From an uncultured Gammaproteobacteria bacterium (GTDB lineage: Bacteria > Pseudomonadota > Gammaproteobacteria > Pseudomonadales > Pseudohongiellaceae): a DNA stretch of 64,000 bases. Location: contig CALEJT010000091.1 of the NCBI GenBank assembly GCA_937898685.1, forward strand, positions 1-64,000, in the 5' to 3' direction. Of the stretch, positions 1 through 9,546 are shown piece after piece. Within the stretch, counting starts at the first letter, position 1. Each line of letters starts with the position of its first letter. A program made the translations under genes and the position numbers. Under the pieces are notes generated by a model. The model ran no database searches. It was given only the letters and a program-made list of their open reading frames with translations, and was not told the DNA's origin.

Positions 1-125
1 GGCAGTCGGTTAGGCTCGTAGCTTTCGCGATTCAATCTGATACATTAGGTCCAATCGATTGAGTCCCTGGTCTTCGATAGGAAACTTTCTTCTCGCCGTT
101 ACACTCCCCACTGCTCCCATCACGC

Positions 126-1058
126 ATGAATGACCTTTCTACATTGAACGCTTTTTTGTGCGTCCTGAAAGCCGGCAATCTTTCCACGGCTGCACGTCTG
201 ACCGGCATTCCCAAATCCACCCTGAGCCGTCGCGTGCGTGAGCTCGAAGCGGAGGTCGGCAAGGTGCTGTTGCGCCGCGAAGCGAAACGTCTGATTCCCA
301 CCGAAGCCGGCGAGGTGCTGGCGCGCTACGCCGAACAGATCGTTCAGCTCGCCAGCGAAGGCGCGGAAGCGTTGCGTGATCTCAACGAGGTGGTGAAGGG
401 AGAACTCACTATCTATGCCGACGATGCGATCGTGCGTGCCTGGCTCGCGCGGTTCGTGCAGGACTTCATGCTGCGCCACCCCGACGTGAGCATTCGCTTG
501 AAGACCCGCGTCCAGATCCCTTCACTCGAGCATCACAGTCAGGTCCATTTCTGGTTGGGTACTCCGCCTGCGGGTTTTCGGCAGGAACTGTTGCACGTGC
601 TGCGTGTAGGTGCCTATGCCAGTCCCGACTATGTGAATCGGCACGGGCTGACCAAGACGCCTGAGGATGTCGTGCGCCATCAATGGGTGCGACTGGCAGA
701 CGAGCCAAGCGAACTCGTGCTGCTGAATCGGGACGGCTCGGAGCATGTGGCGAAGGTACACACGCGGGTCGAGGTGGATCAGATGATCCTGGCAGGCGAC
801 GCGATAGCGCTCGGCATGGGCATCGGCTTGTTTCCCCATTGGCTTGCTTCATTGCGTATGCGTGCCCACCCCAACGGCATGGTGCAATGCCTGCCGGAAT
901 GGGAAGGCGAATCACGCCCACTGTGGTTGCTGTATCCTCACGGTCATGTACCGCGACGTCTCAACGCCTTCATCGACTTCGTACGACGACATCTGCCGAT
1001 GGAATGGCGCAGTGAAATCGAGATGGCGAAGCAAGCAGTAGAGGTGGCAGAGGCCTGA
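126..1058 (+). CDS. LysR-family transcriptional regulator
   Basis: A 310-aa DNA-binding regulator. The winged helix-turn-helix occupies about residues 3-60 ([18 protein letters not shown] followed by the recognition helix [11 protein letters not shown]), and a LysR substrate-binding domain follows from about residue 90 to 290. The inducer is not visible. The ATG at 126 has no convincing Shine-Dalgarno sequence (the upstream bases are CCCATCACGC), so it may be poorly translated or start on a near-leaderless mRNA. The stop lies two bases before dtd, so the two genes are probably cotranscribed. Its target cannot be read from the context; the 125 bases upstream hold no other gene I can support. 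Confidence 0.9.
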   Translation: MNDLSTLNAFLCVLKAGNLSTAARLTGIPKSTLSRRVRELEAEVGKVLLRREAKRLIPTEAGEVLARYAEQIVQLASEGAEALRDLNEVVKGELTIYADDAIVRAWLARFVQDFMLRHPDVSIRLKTRVQIPSLEHHSQVHFWLGTPPAGFRQELLHVLRVGAYASPDYVNRHGLTKTPEDVVRHQWVRLADEPSELVLLNRDGSEHVAKVHTRVEVDQMILAGDAIALGMGIGLFPHWLASLRMRAHPNGMVQCLPEWEGESRPLWLLYPHGHVPRRLNAFIDFVRRHLPMEWRSEIEMAKQAVEVAEA

Positions 1059-1060
1059 GC

Positions 1061-1498
1061 ATGTTGGGTTTGATTCAGCGCGTGAAGAACGCCAGCGTGA
1101 CGGTTGCTGGTGAAACCGTCGGTGAAATCGGGCAGGGCCTGTTGTTGCTGTTGGGGGTGGAACGCGACGATGGTGAGGTCGAGGCAGACAAACTGCTGAA
1201 GAAGGTGCTCGCCTATCGTGTTTTTGCCGACGCCGAAGGCAAGATGAATCTGAGTCTCACCGACATCGGTGGTGGCCTCCTGGTGGTATCACAGTTCACG
1301 CTTGCTGCGGCCACGGACAAGGGGCTACGCCCTAGTTTTTCCTCTGCCAAGCCGCCAGCCGAAGCCGAACGGCTCTACGAGTATTTCCTGCAGCAAGCGC
1401 GCAATACGCATCCCATCGTCGCCTGTGGTCGTTTCGGGGCCGACATGCAGGTAAGTCTGGTCAACGACGGGCCAGTGACCTTCATGTTGCAAGCTTAG
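1061..1498 (+). CDS. dtd: D-aminoacyl-tRNA deacylase
   Basis: A 145-aa cytoplasmic enzyme that hydrolyses D-aminoacyl-tRNA (and glycyl-tRNA-Ala), recycling tRNAs mischarged with D-amino acids. The family length and both signature motifs are present: SQFTLAA near residue 79, and the C-terminal NDGPVTF segment that carries the Gly-cisPro chirality filter. The N-terminus [13 protein letters not shown] is canonical. The start is two bases after the LysR stop, suggesting translational coupling. The downstream TonB receptor gene is convergent, with about 20 bases between the stops. Confidence 0.96.
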   Translation: MLGLIQRVKNASVTVAGETVGEIGQGLLLLLGVERDDGEVEADKLLKKVLAYRVFADAEGKMNLSLTDIGGGLLVVSQFTLAAATDKGLRPSFSSAKPPAEAERLYEYFLQQARNTHPIVACGRFGADMQVSLVNDGPVTFMLQA

Positions 1499-1517
1499 AA
1501 GGACGGAGTGGCGCAGC

Positions 1518-3629
1518 TCAGAACGAGTACTGCGCCTTCATCCAAAGGAGACGCCCCGGCTCGTTGATGCGCGTGACCTGATCGAAGCCCGGCACCATGG
1601 CACCCGCACGGCTCACGTGTTCGGCGTAGGTTTCATCCAGCAAGTTGTCGACGCCTGCCGTCAGCAGCACCTGCTGCGTCAGACGCCAACCGAGATTCAG
1701 TGAAAAGATGTCGGCTGAAGGCGTGGGCCCGAAATCCTGACCCACGATGTTGCCCTTGTTGATATCGACGCGATCCTGCGCGGCCAGTGCGCGCCACAAG
1801 AGGCCAGCCGACCAGCGACTGTTGTCGTAGTAGAGACCGAGTCGTGTTTCGAGCGGCGGTAATTGCGCCAGGGTGGTACCGTCGGTGTCGTTGGCACCGC
1901 GCACCGAGGCCAAACTGAATTCCGCGCGCCAGTTGGTGGCGATGCGGTACTGTCCATCGATCTCCACACCCCAGGAACGCGCATCGACGTTGCGCACGCT
2001 GGTGGTGTTGCGCATCGAGTCCATGGCCATCTGGCCCATGTTCATTCCCATGCCCATGCCGCCATCCATGGCACCGCCCATTACGGGCGCGGGCTTCATC
2101 ACGTTCGACTGGATCATCAGATAGTCGCTGACGTCGCTATAGAAGAGCGACACGCTCGCCTCGAAACGTTCGGCGCGGAAGATCACACCTGTATCGAACT
2201 GCGTGTTGCGTTCGGCTTCGAGGCTGTCTCCCGCAGCAAGCGCAGTGGCGGTTTCCTTGGTGATTTCCCAGTAGTCGGGAAAGCGTTCGTTGTGACCGAT
2301 ACCAGCGTACCAGGTATGGGCTTCACCGAACTGGCCCTCATAGCGAACGAAACCACTGTGCAGCGTTTCGTTACGTTCATGGCCAGCGAGTGGATTGGCG
2401 ACGTCGTTCATCATGCTCAGCGCGATGCTGCTGCGCTGATCTTCATACTGCCAACGATCGACACGTGCACCAGCAACGATGCGGCGCCCGTCACCAAAGC
2501 TCCAGTCGCCTTCGATGAAAAGGCCCACTTGTTCGAAGCTGGCATCGTCGCTGCGTTGCAGCGATTCATAGGGCTGCAGTGCCTGGTTCATCGTGTTGCG
2601 ACTGGTGTGATCGTTGCGCTGCAGATCCACGCCGAGATCGAGTCCGAGTTGCGGACCTACCTGCAGCGCTACCGCAAACTTGCCACCTGAAGTGGTGCGA
2701 TCGGGATTCATCGCCATCTGGCCGGACGCCTGCCGCAGGCTGTAGTTGTCCATCACGTGGTCGACGTAGTTGTGGTAGATCTGCGCTTCAATGCGTTCGA
2801 TGAGAGGGCTGATGTGTTCGCGGCTGTATTTGAGACTGTAGTTCTCGCGTGCGAACTTACTGCCGTCGACGCCACGGTCGGCGTAGGCGGCTTCGCCGTC
2901 GCTGAAGCTGGTGCTGAATTCCAATCGTGAGTGTTCGTCGGGCTTCCAGGCGAGAGCGGCCATCGAGTTCCAACGTTCGTAGCTCGAATGGATGCGGGTA
3001 CCGTCGCCATCACGGAAATCGTCGGCCGCGGAATTGGAGCCACTCAGGCGCAGCTCCCACGCTGGCGACACATAGCGCGCATCGACCACTTCATCATGTC
3101 GACCATAGCTGCCGGTCAGTACACTGCTGTGCAGCTTCCAGCCCGTTTCCTCGACACGTGCCTCGGATCTCTCGAACAGCACCACGCCTGCGGAATTGCC
3201 GGGGCCGTACTGCACGCTCTGTGGGCCCTTGATGACGCGAATGCTGTCGAAGGTTTCCGGGAAAACGTAGGCAGTCGGAGGATCCATGCGATTGTTGCAG
3301 CCGCCGAGGATCAATTCGCCATCGACCAACATGGACAGACGCGAACCGGCCATGCCGCGCAGGATGGGATCACCATCGGTGCCTCCTTTGCGGATCACCG
3401 AAAAACCGGGAATGGTCTTGAGATAGTCGGCGCCGTCATGCGCGGGGAGGGGTTGGCGCGGACGTTTGGGATCGGTGACCAACTGCAGCGGCGTATCCGT
3501 GCGCACTCCCGTGACGACCAGTGTTTCGACCTCACGCTCGGAAACAGTGTGGGCGTGATCGTGCTGGGCTTGCGCGAGAGGACTCAGAGCGAGCAGAACG
3601 GCGGTGGAAAGAGCGGTGCGCTGCAACAT
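1518..3629 (-). CDS. TonB-dependent copper receptor, OprC-like
   Basis: A 703-aa outer-membrane receptor with a signal peptide at about residues 1-21, a plug domain (about 45-155) and a C-terminal beta-barrel ending in aromatic F. It resembles the OprC/NosA copper-receptor family. The plug contains CNNRM (C111, M115) and the barrel contains HVM (H291, M293). In the Pseudomonas aeruginosa OprC structure copper is held by a CxxxM plus HxM set, and the Cys-to-His spacing of 180 residues is the same here as I remember it for OprC. A loop at about 511-539 is extremely Met-rich (10 Met in 29 residues), as expected for soft-metal capture. The N-terminus is His-rich (HDHAH). It is monocistronic, between dtd and tatC. 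Confidence 0.9.
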   Translation of the reverse strand: MLQRTALSTAVLLALSPLAQAQHDHAHTVSEREVETLVVTGVRTDTPLQLVTDPKRPRQPLPAHDGADYLKTIPGFSVIRKGGTDGDPILRGMAGSRLSMLVDGELILGGCNNRMDPPTAYVFPETFDSIRVIKGPQSVQYGPGNSAGVVLFERSEARVEETGWKLHSSVLTGSYGRHDEVVDARYVSPAWELRLSGSNSAADDFRDGDGTRIHSSYERWNSMAALAWKPDEHSRLEFSTSFSDGEAAYADRGVDGSKFARENYSLKYSREHISPLIERIEAQIYHNYVDHVMDNYSLRQASGQMAMNPDRTTSGGKFAVALQVGPQLGLDLGVDLQRNDHTSRNTMNQALQPYESLQRSDDASFEQVGLFIEGDWSFGDGRRIVAGARVDRWQYEDQRSSIALSMMNDVANPLAGHERNETLHSGFVRYEGQFGEAHTWYAGIGHNERFPDYWEITKETATALAAGDSLEAERNTQFDTGVIFRAERFEASVSLFYSDVSDYLMIQSNVMKPAPVMGGAMDGGMGMGMNMGQMAMDSMRNTTSVRNVDARSWGVEIDGQYRIATNWRAEFSLASVRGANDTDGTTLAQLPPLETRLGLYYDNSRWSAGLLWRALAAQDRVDINKGNIVGQDFGPTPSADIFSLNLGWRLTQQVLLTAGVDNLLDETYAEHVSRAGAMVPGFDQVTRINEPGRLLWMKAQYSF

Positions 3630-3664
3630 GGCAAGCCACGGGAGTAAGGCCTTTGACGTCGCGC

Positions 3665-3699
3665 ATTATAGAAAGCCGCATCCGCGCACCGAATGCGGC
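3665..3699 (-). promoter_or_regulatory. Promoter and operator-like palindrome of the TonB copper receptor
   Basis: On the minus strand a perfect TATAAT lies at 3670-3665, about 35 bases upstream of the receptor ATG. Immediately upstream, where the -35 would lie, is a perfect 7-bp inverted repeat (GCCGCAT, 3675-3681; ATGCGGC, 3693-3699) with an 11-bp centre. No good -35 is visible, which fits an activator-dependent or MerR/CopR-like controlled promoter. It does not match the Fur, Zur or CusR consensus as I know them. The regulator is unknown. Confidence 0.4.
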
Positions 3700-3792
3700 A
3701 TATTGTCGCAGTTGCTTCACTACGCTGATATGTGATGGGGGAGCTGGCGGCTACCTGCGAACGGTTCGGCGCAGGTAGCGCGGAAGGATGGC

Positions 3793-4605
3793 TCAGGTGG
3801 TGGACTTCTTCTCGTCCGTCTTCTCGTCTTCATCGTCTTCGTCGGGACGATAGACGATGCGACTCGCGATGATGCCTGCTTCGAACAGCAGACACATCGG
3901 AATCGCGAGCATCGACTGCGAGAAGGGATCGGGCGGTGTCACGAAGGTGGCGACCAGGAAGCAGCCGATGATCACGTAGCCGCGTTTCTCGGACAGCGAC
4001 TTCGGCGTGGCCACGCCGGAGATGACGAGCAGTACCGTCGCAATCGGAATCTCGAACACGAGGCCGAAGGCCAGGAACATCGCCATCACGAAGTCGAGAT
4101 AGGCCGACATGTCGGTCATCACGGTGACGTTGTCGGGTGCGATGTTGGTGAAGAATTCGAACAGGAAGCCCAGCACCACGAAGTAGGAGAAGGCGACGCC
4201 GAGATAGAACAGCACCACGCTGGACACGATGATCGGCAGGGTGACGCGGATCTCGTGTTTATAGAGACCCGGCGAAATGAAGGCCCAGGCCTGGTGCAGC
4301 GTGTAGGGAATGGTGATGAACACCGCCAGCATGAAGGTCAGCTTGAACGGTGCGAGGAAGGGGTCGAGCGGACGCGTGGAGATGATGCGCTCGCCGACGT
4401 CGGCATCGAGTACCGCGGTAAGCGGTGCCGATACGAATTCGTAGATGTCGTTGGCCCAGGCGATCATGCACACGAACACGATGAAGATCGCCGCGACGGA
4501 TCGCAGCACGCGATCGCGCAGTTCCATCAGATGGGCGACGAGAGGAAGCTCCTTGGCGTCGTTGTCCTCGTCGGGGGTGCCAGGGTTTTTGCTGCTGTCG
4601 TTCAA
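3793..4605 (-). CDS. tatC: Sec-independent translocase subunit TatC
   Basis: A 270-aa inner-membrane core subunit that binds twin-arginine signal peptides together with TatB. Six hydrophobic helices and the conserved N-terminal LPLVAHLMELRDR segment are visible. The C-terminus is a charged tail rich in Asp, Glu and Lys. The best start is TTG at 4605, 14 bases after tatB and preceded by AGGA; no ATG lies upstream. It is third in tatA-tatB-tatC and reads in the same direction as hisI-hisE. Length is near the family norm of about 250-260. Confidence 0.95.
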   Translation of the reverse strand: MNDSSKNPGTPDEDNDAKELPLVAHLMELRDRVLRSVAAIFIVFVCMIAWANDIYEFVSAPLTAVLDADVGERIISTRPLDPFLAPFKLTFMLAVFITIPYTLHQAWAFISPGLYKHEIRVTLPIIVSSVVLFYLGVAFSYFVVLGFLFEFFTNIAPDNVTVMTDMSAYLDFVMAMFLAFGLVFEIPIATVLLVISGVATPKSLSEKRGYVIIGCFLVATFVTPPDPFSQSMLAIPMCLLFEAGIIASRIVYRPDEDDEDEKTDEKKSTT

Positions 4606-4619
4606 GCGATAGGTCCTGC

Positions 4620-5105
4620 TCAGGGTTGGGCTTTCGCGGATGAAGCGTCGGCATCAGCCGGTGCATCGCTCGGCGCTGCGGGGCTGGCCGGCGGTGGAGA
4701 AACGAGGGCGGAGTCCTGATCGGCGGCGAGTGCGGCCTTGTCGTCGCTCGGCGCGGGTTGAGTGGTCGAAGCCGGTTTGTCCGCGATGCCGGCGGCGGCC
4801 TTGGCTTCGAGTTCGACGTTCTTCTTGAACTCCTCTGTGCCCTTTTCCACTTCCTGAATCGTGTTCTTGATCTGCGCCTGCGCGGCGCGGAACTTCTCCA
4901 TGATCTCTTCGTTGCGCAGCTGACGACGGATTTCGTCGGCGCCGATTTCGCGCTCGATGTCCTGCTTGATCGCATTGAAGCTGCGACGCAGGCGACCGAT
5001 CCAGAGCGCCACGGTGCGGATGGTGCCGGGCAGTTTTTCCGGTCCGAGCACCACCAGAGCCACTACGCCCACTACCACCAATTCGAGAAAGCCGACGTCA
5101 AACAT
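4620..5105 (-). CDS. tatB: Sec-independent translocase subunit TatB
   Basis: A 161-aa protein with one N-terminal membrane helix opening [20 protein letters not shown] and the conserved [11 protein letters not shown] hinge, followed by an amphipathic helix and a long charged, Ala/Pro-rich C-terminal tail. TatB forms the receptor complex with TatC. The ATG at 5105 lies 13 bases after tatA. The tail from about residue 100 is low-complexity and probably unstructured. Confidence 0.95.
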   Translation of the reverse strand: MFDVGFLELVVVGVVALVVLGPEKLPGTIRTVALWIGRLRRSFNAIKQDIEREIGADEIRRQLRNEEIMEKFRAAQAQIKNTIQEVEKGTEEFKKNVELEAKAAAGIADKPASTTQPAPSDDKAALAADQDSALVSPPPASPAAPSDAPADADASSAKAQP

Positions 5106-5118
5106 GGCGTATCAGTGC

Positions 5119-5349
5119 TCAGGATTTTTCGTCCACTTTCTCGGCCTTCACCTCGACGGTGGCGCCGGGCTGATCGTTGGTGAGCTGCTGCGGATCGTCG
5201 TTCTTGTTCTTGTCGTCTTCCATGGCGTCCTTGAAGCCCTTGATGGCACTGCCAAGGTCACTGCCGAGGTTTTTCAATTTCTTGGTGCCGAACACCATCA
5301 CCACTACCAGCAGCAGGATGATCCAATGCCACAAACTGAAAGCGCCCAT
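5119..5349 (-). CDS. tatA: Sec-independent translocase subunit TatA (copy 1)
   Basis: A 76-aa pore-forming Tat subunit: a short periplasmic N-terminus, one transmembrane helix ([15 protein letters not shown]), then the hinge and amphipathic helix [18 protein letters not shown] and an acidic tail. The ATG at 5349 is preceded by AGGAG at good spacing. It heads tatABC. A second TatA-like gene with the same amphipathic helix lies at 6300-6542, beyond hisIE. Confidence 0.95.
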   Translation of the reverse strand: MGAFSLWHWIILLLVVVMVFGTKKLKNLGSDLGSAIKGFKDAMEDDKNKNDDPQQLTNDQPGATVEVKAEKVDEKS

Positions 5350-5399
5350 AACTAAACTCCTGCAACGTAACTATGCGTTTGCTTCTGACCTGCAGATGA

Positions 5400-5744
5400 C
5401 TATTCGGCTCCGGCGGCCTTGCCGCGCGCAGCCTTTTCTTCGAGGCCCGACACACCGAAACGGCGTTCGAGCACTGCCAGCACGTCTTCGGGTTTGAGTC
5501 CCATGTGCGCCAGCATCACCAGGGTGTGGAACCAAAGATCCGCGGTTTCGTGGAGCAGCTTTTCCTTGGCGGCGCCTTGTTCCACGTCGCGCGCGGCGAG
5601 GATGGTTTCCACGGCTTCCTCGCCCACTTTCTCCAGAATCTTGTTCAGACCACGATGGTAGAGCTGCGCCACGTAGGACGACTCGGGATCGGCGGTCTTG
5701 CGCTGCTCGACGATGGCAGCGAGTTTGCTCAGCGTATCGCTCAT
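5400..5744 (-). CDS. hisE: Phosphoribosyl-ATP pyrophosphatase
   Basis: A 114-aa cytoplasmic enzyme of histidine synthesis, converting phosphoribosyl-ATP to phosphoribosyl-AMP. Typical MazG-like helical motifs are visible: [14 protein letters not shown] and the metal-binding [14 protein letters not shown]. It starts seven bases after hisI, so the two steps are encoded by separate, adjacent genes instead of a fused hisIE. An Ala/Gly-rich tail follows the core. Confidence 0.96.
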   Translation of the reverse strand: MSDTLSKLAAIVEQRKTADPESSYVAQLYHRGLNKILEKVGEEAVETILAARDVEQGAAKEKLLHETADLWFHTLVMLAHMGLKPEDVLAVLERRFGVSGLEEKAARGKAAGAE

Positions 5745-5751
5745 TCTTTGT

Positions 5752-6177
5752 TCAATCCTTCGGGGCGTGGCGTGGATTGCCGTAGATCGCTTCGGGCGTC
5801 TTCAGCACTTCGCTGTGTTCCAGCCACCGGCCCTCCGGCAACAGCCGGCGGTAATAGCAGGAGGCGCGCCCCGTGTGGCACGCGATGCCTCCGAGTTGCT
5901 CCACCTTGTAGATGAGGCTGTCGCCGTCACAGTCCACGAGCACGTCGTGCAGTACCTGGATGTGTCCGGACTCCTCACCCTTACGCCACAATTTTTGTTT
6001 CGAACGCGACCAATAGATCGCGCGTTTTTCTTCTACTGCCAGGCGTAGGGCTTCGCGATTGGCAAAGGCCTGCATCAACACCAGTCCGCTCTGCCAATCC
6101 TGAGCGATCACGGGCACCAGGCCATTGGCGTCGAAGCGCACCTCGTCGAGCCAGTTTGTACTCATCTGTGTATCCAC
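5752..6177 (-). CDS. hisI: Phosphoribosyl-AMP cyclohydrolase
   Basis: A 141-aa zinc enzyme of histidine synthesis that opens the purine ring of phosphoribosyl-AMP. Visible signatures are the DCDGD acidic cluster (Mg site) and the zinc ligands in [16 protein letters not shown] at 6177 has GGAAGG six bases upstream and is taken as the start; an in-frame ATG at 6165 (MSTNWLDEV) would give 137 aa. It precedes hisE, and the pair sits between two tatA copies. Confidence 0.95.
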   Translation of the reverse strand: MDTQMSTNWLDEVRFDANGLVPVIAQDWQSGLVLMQAFANREALRLAVEEKRAIYWSRSKQKLWRKGEESGHIQVLHDVLVDCDGDSLIYKVEQLGGIACHTGRASCYYRRLLPEGRWLEHSEVLKTPEAIYGNPRHAPKD

Positions 6178-6299
6178 GAGGGGCCTTCCAAGAAGGTGTT
6201 AAGCATAACGCAATCTGGGGGAATCCAATCGAAAAACAAGGCTGTAACGCGTTGTAAGAACGTCGAAAAGCGAGGAAAAACAAAGGAAAACGCGCGAGC

Positions 6300-6542
6300 T
6301 CAACGCTGCTCGTCGGAGGCCTCGGACTTGAGAGCCGCTTGCGGGGCGGGCTGCGCCTGTTCGGCCTTGGCAGCGGCTTCCGCATCGGCGGCGGCCTTGC
6401 CTTCGTCCAGCGCATTCTTGAAGCCCTTGATGGCTGAGCCGAGATCCGAGCCCAGGTTCTTCAGCTTTTTGGAGCCGAAGATCATGAACACGATGCCCAG
6501 CAGGATGAGTAGTTTCCAGATTCCAAATGCACCGGCGCCCAT
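6300..6542 (-). CDS. TatA-family protein (copy 2)
   Basis: An 80-aa TatA/TatE-like subunit: MGAGAFG, one membrane helix ([15 protein letters not shown]), [19 protein letters not shown], then an Ala/Glu-rich tail. The start at 6542 is chosen because AGGAG precedes it and the family N-terminus begins there. The hinge and amphipathic helix match the first TatA at 5119-5349 almost exactly, so this looks like a duplication or a TatE-type paralogue. It lies between ubiB and hisI, about 120 bases upstream of hisI. Confidence 0.93.
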   Translation of the reverse strand: MGAGAFGIWKLLILLGIVFMIFGSKKLKNLGSDLGSAIKGFKNALDEGKAAADAEAAAKAEQAQPAPQAALKSEASDEQR

Positions 6543-6632
6543 GATCGACTCCTGAATCCACGTTCGGTGCGGAACAGCCGTTCCGCGAGCGGGCAAGCAT
6601 ACCCTATTGCGTAAGAACCGGAAAACGGTCGC

Positions 6633-8180
6633 TCAACCCAGCAGCCACGCCAGCCCCAAGACCACGAGTGCGGTGAGGGCGATGGTGCCGAGCCGCTCGG
6701 CCCGCTGACAGCGCCGCTCGAGTTCTGCGGCGCGCACCTGCAGGGCCTGCACTTCGCTGTGGCCCCGGCTCTGCTGCTGTAGTGCCTTGTAGATCAGCTC
6801 CGGGACTTCGGGAGCCTGTTCCAACCACTGCGGCAGGCGTTCACGCAGTTGGCAGAGATTATTGATGGGCGAAAGACGACGGGCCTGCCAACGTTCGAGG
6901 AAGGGCAGGGCCGTCTGCCAAAGATCGAGATCGGGGTAGAGCTGTTTGCCGAGTCCTTCGACGTTGAGCAGGGTCTTCTGCAACAGCACCAATGATGGCT
7001 GCACCTCCATGTTGAAGCGGCTGGCGGTGCGGAAGAGTTGCAAGAGCAGTTGGCCGAAGCTGATGTCGCGCAGCGGCTTCTGGAAGATCGGTTCGCACAC
7101 CGTGCGCATCGTCGATTCGAAGGCGTGCACCGGCGTATCCGGTGGCACCCAGCCGCTTTCGACGTGCAGTTCCGCCACGCGGCGGTAGTCGCGCTTGAAG
7201 ATCGCGAGCAGGTTGCGCGCGAGATATTGCTGATCGTCCTTGCTCAAGCTGCCGATGATGGCGCAATCGAGTGCGATGTACTGTGGGTTTTCCTTGTGCT
7301 CGCGCGACACGTAGACGTTGCCCGGATGCATGTCGGCGTGGAAGAAGCTGTGGTCGAACACCTGCGTGAAGAAAATCTCCACGCCGATTTCGGCGAGACG
7401 TTTGATGTTGATGCCGGCGTCGCGCAGCTCGCTGACCCGGCTCACCGGAATGCCGTGGATGCGTTCGGCCACCATCACGTTCTGACGGCAGTATTCCCAG
7501 TAGATCTTCGGCACGTAGAGCTGATCGGAATGTTCGAAGTTGCGACGCAGCTGCGCCGTGTTGGCCGCTTCGACGAGCAGGTTGAGTTCGTCGAAGATCA
7601 CGTGCTCATAGTCACGCACCACTTCGCGCAGATGCAGACGTTTGCCGACGGCAAGGCGTGCTTCCACCTGCGCGGCAATGCTGTGCAGCAGCGCCACGTC
7701 GTCGGCGATGATCTTGTCGATGCCGGGACGGATCACCTTCACCACCACTTCTTCGCCCGTGTGCAGCGTTGCCGTGTGCACCTGCGCCACGGAGGCGGAG
7801 GCGAGTGGGGTCAGAGCGAATTCCTGGAAGAATTGTTCGAGTGGGCCACCGAGCGCAGTTTCGATGAGTTGCTGCGCGGTGGCACCATCGAAGGGCGCAA
7901 CCTGATCCTGCAGCAGAGCCAGCGCATCGGCGATGTCTTCCGGCACCATGTCGCGGCGCGTCGAAAGCAGTTGTCCAAACTTGATGAAGATGGGGCCCAG
8001 TTCTTCGAGCGCGAGTCTGAGGCGCGTGCCGCGATCGAGTTCGGCGATGTCCGCACGTGCAGGCGCCAGATTCAGCAGCCAGCGCAATGGACGCGCACGC
8101 GGCAAGGTCTGCAGCAGATCGCCGAGACGATAGCGCGCGGCGACGCGGTAGATTTGCAGCAGGCGCTGGGCGGATTGCAT
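6633..8180 (-). CDS. ubiB: Ubiquinone biosynthesis kinase-like protein UbiB
   Basis: A 515-aa member of the ABC1/ADCK/UbiB atypical kinase family, a membrane-associated ATPase needed for coenzyme Q synthesis. Visible are the KxGQ motif (KFGQ, residues 67-70), the catalytic-loop segment HADMHPGN and the metal-binding ALDCAIIG, with a C-terminal hydrophobic segment ([14 protein letters not shown]) acting as membrane anchor. The ATG at 8180 begins the family N-terminus [10 protein letters not shown]. Here it is separated from ubiE-ubiJ by nearly 6 kb of unrelated genes. Confidence 0.95.
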   Translation of the reverse strand: MQSAQRLLQIYRVAARYRLGDLLQTLPRARPLRWLLNLAPARADIAELDRGTRLRLALEELGPIFIKFGQLLSTRRDMVPEDIADALALLQDQVAPFDGATAQQLIETALGGPLEQFFQEFALTPLASASVAQVHTATLHTGEEVVVKVIRPGIDKIIADDVALLHSIAAQVEARLAVGKRLHLREVVRDYEHVIFDELNLLVEAANTAQLRRNFEHSDQLYVPKIYWEYCRQNVMVAERIHGIPVSRVSELRDAGINIKRLAEIGVEIFFTQVFDHSFFHADMHPGNVYVSREHKENPQYIALDCAIIGSLSKDDQQYLARNLLAIFKRDYRRVAELHVESGWVPPDTPVHAFESTMRTVCEPIFQKPLRDISFGQLLLQLFRTASRFNMEVQPSLVLLQKTLLNVEGLGKQLYPDLDLWQTALPFLERWQARRLSPINNLCQLRERLPQWLEQAPEVPELIYKALQQQSRGHSEVQALQVRAAELERRCQRAERLGTIALTALVVLGLAWLLG

Positions 8181-8326
8181 GTCGAGAATATTTCCTATGG
8201 GATGCGCCTGCTCGGTGCGTTTCCGCACGGGGCAAGTGCCTGAAAGGCCGCTATATTACCTTGCGCCTGACGTCCTCACCACGTAAACGAGGCCGTCATC
8301 TCCTTGATTGAAGTACGGAGTCTGTC

Positions 8327-8707
8327 ATGAAAGCTCTCATCCCCATTACGCTCGGCGCGCTTCTGGCTGCGCCCTTTGCGGCGGCACATCATTCCTTCGC
8401 CGTCCACTTCGTTGCCGATAGGACCGTCACCGTCACCGGTGTGGTGAAGGAATTCCGCTTCACCAACCCGCACGGCATCCTGCTGTTCACGGTGACCGAT
8501 GAAAATGGCGTGGAACACGAATGGAAGGCGGAAACCAATTCGCCGAACGTGCTGCGTCGTCGCGGTTGGAACAAGGACTCGATGAAGCCGGGTGACAAGG
8601 TGACCATCGATGGTTTCCCATCGCGTGACGATGATCGCTACATGCGCATCAGCCACGTCGTTTTGCCCGATGGTTCGGAATTGTTCGCGCAGGCGCGTGC
8701 AGACTAG
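8327..8707 (+). CDS. Secreted DUF6152-type protein (copy 1)
   Basis: A 126-aa exported protein with a signal peptide (MKALIPITLGALLAAPFAAA) and a mature N-terminus beginning HHSFA. The small beta-rich domain contains VVKEFRFTNPHG, EWKAE and LRRRGW. This HHSF...NPH...RRGW pattern is what I associate with DUF6152, whose function is unknown. The spacing of TxxGVV, NPH and PGD suggests an OB-fold-like domain (inference). The ATG at 8327 follows CGGAGT. It is followed eight bases later by a partner gene; a second pair in the same order lies near 54 kb. Confidence 0.85.
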   Translation: MKALIPITLGALLAAPFAAAHHSFAVHFVADRTVTVTGVVKEFRFTNPHGILLFTVTDENGVEHEWKAETNSPNVLRRRGWNKDSMKPGDKVTIDGFPSRDDDRYMRISHVVLPDGSELFAQARAD

Positions 8708-8715
8708 GAGGTCAG

Positions 8716-9429
8716 ATGCGTAGAACGATGTTGAGCGCACTGTTGTGCGTGGGCCTGGTCGGCAACGCCGCGGCGCAACCCGATCTGAGTGGTTTCTGGA
8801 CGCCGAAATTTGGCAACAACGATGCCGAACGTGAGCTGTTCGACAAGATTCCGGCAGATGCCGTCTTCATCGACGATGCCGGCGGGGCCGAACTGGCCGA
8901 AGGTGATTTCGGTGGTCTGAAGCTCTCCGAGCGTGCACTGGAAGAAGTGCGCAACTACGACTTCGCCGCCGAATTCAAACGTGAGAACACCTGCGTGGCG
9001 CCGTCGCTCGCCTACTACATGCAGGCACCCTTCCCGATCGAAATCCATCAGGCGGATAAATTGATCGCGATGAAGATCGAGTACTTCGATCTCTATCGCC
9101 TCATCTTCCTCGATGGCCGTGAGATTCCGGCCGAGGCGCCGCTGAGCAAAAGTGGTTATTCGGTGGGCCATTGGGAAGGCGATGAGCTCGTGGTGCGCAC
9201 GGAGCGCATTGCGGCTGCCACCTTCCTCAACAACGGCTTCAACCACAGCGACAACATCAAGATCACGGAGCGTTTTCGTCTGAGTGAGGATGGGCAGACG
9301 CTGTCGCTGGTGCAGATCTACGAAGATCCCGAAACCTTCAGTGGGCTCGCCGCGCGTCACATGGCGTGGAGCAAGCGCGAAGGTGAGTTCGTCTATCCCT
9401 ACGAGTGTGATCCCAGCTTCGGCGAATGA
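8716..9429 (+). CDS. Secreted protein of unknown function, partner of DUF6152 (copy 1)
   Basis: A 237-aa protein with a clear signal peptide (MRRTMLSALLCVGLVGNAAA, cleavage near AQP), then DLSGFWTPKF. The C-terminal half holds GHWEGDELVV, which is shared with the 262-aa protein at 53235-54023 (GHWEGDTLVV), so the two are paralogues. Cys residues in NTCVAPS and YECDPS may form a disulfide. AGGAGG at 8707-8712 overlaps the end of the DUF6152 gene and is a strong ribosome-binding site. I recognise no enzyme family; a periplasmic location is likely. Confidence 0.8.
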   Translation: MRRTMLSALLCVGLVGNAAAQPDLSGFWTPKFGNNDAERELFDKIPADAVFIDDAGGAELAEGDFGGLKLSERALEEVRNYDFAAEFKRENTCVAPSLAYYMQAPFPIEIHQADKLIAMKIEYFDLYRLIFLDGREIPAEAPLSKSGYSVGHWEGDELVVRTERIAAATFLNNGFNHSDNIKITERFRLSEDGQTLSLVQIYEDPETFSGLAARHMAWSKREGEFVYPYECDPSFGE

Positions 9430-9475
9430 GGTGAGGCCGCGCGGCATCGCCTGAGTTCAGCCAGTTTTCCCGGCC

Positions 9476-9504
9476 AAATAAAAAGGGAGCCTTGCGCGGC
9501 TCCC
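9476..9504 (-). terminator. Rho-independent terminator of the peptide gene and kinase operon
   Basis: On the minus strand GGGAGCC (9504-9498), a 6-base loop, and GGCTCCC (9491-9485) form a perfect 7-bp stem followed by TTTTTATTT. The U-tract exists only in the minus direction. A second perfect hairpin (CAGTTCC/GGAACTG, 9517-9534) lies between the 30-codon gene's stop and this terminator. Confidence 0.88.
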
Positions 9505-9546
9505 TTCCGTGAATGGCAGTTCCAAGTGGAACTGTCTTCAGCAAGC

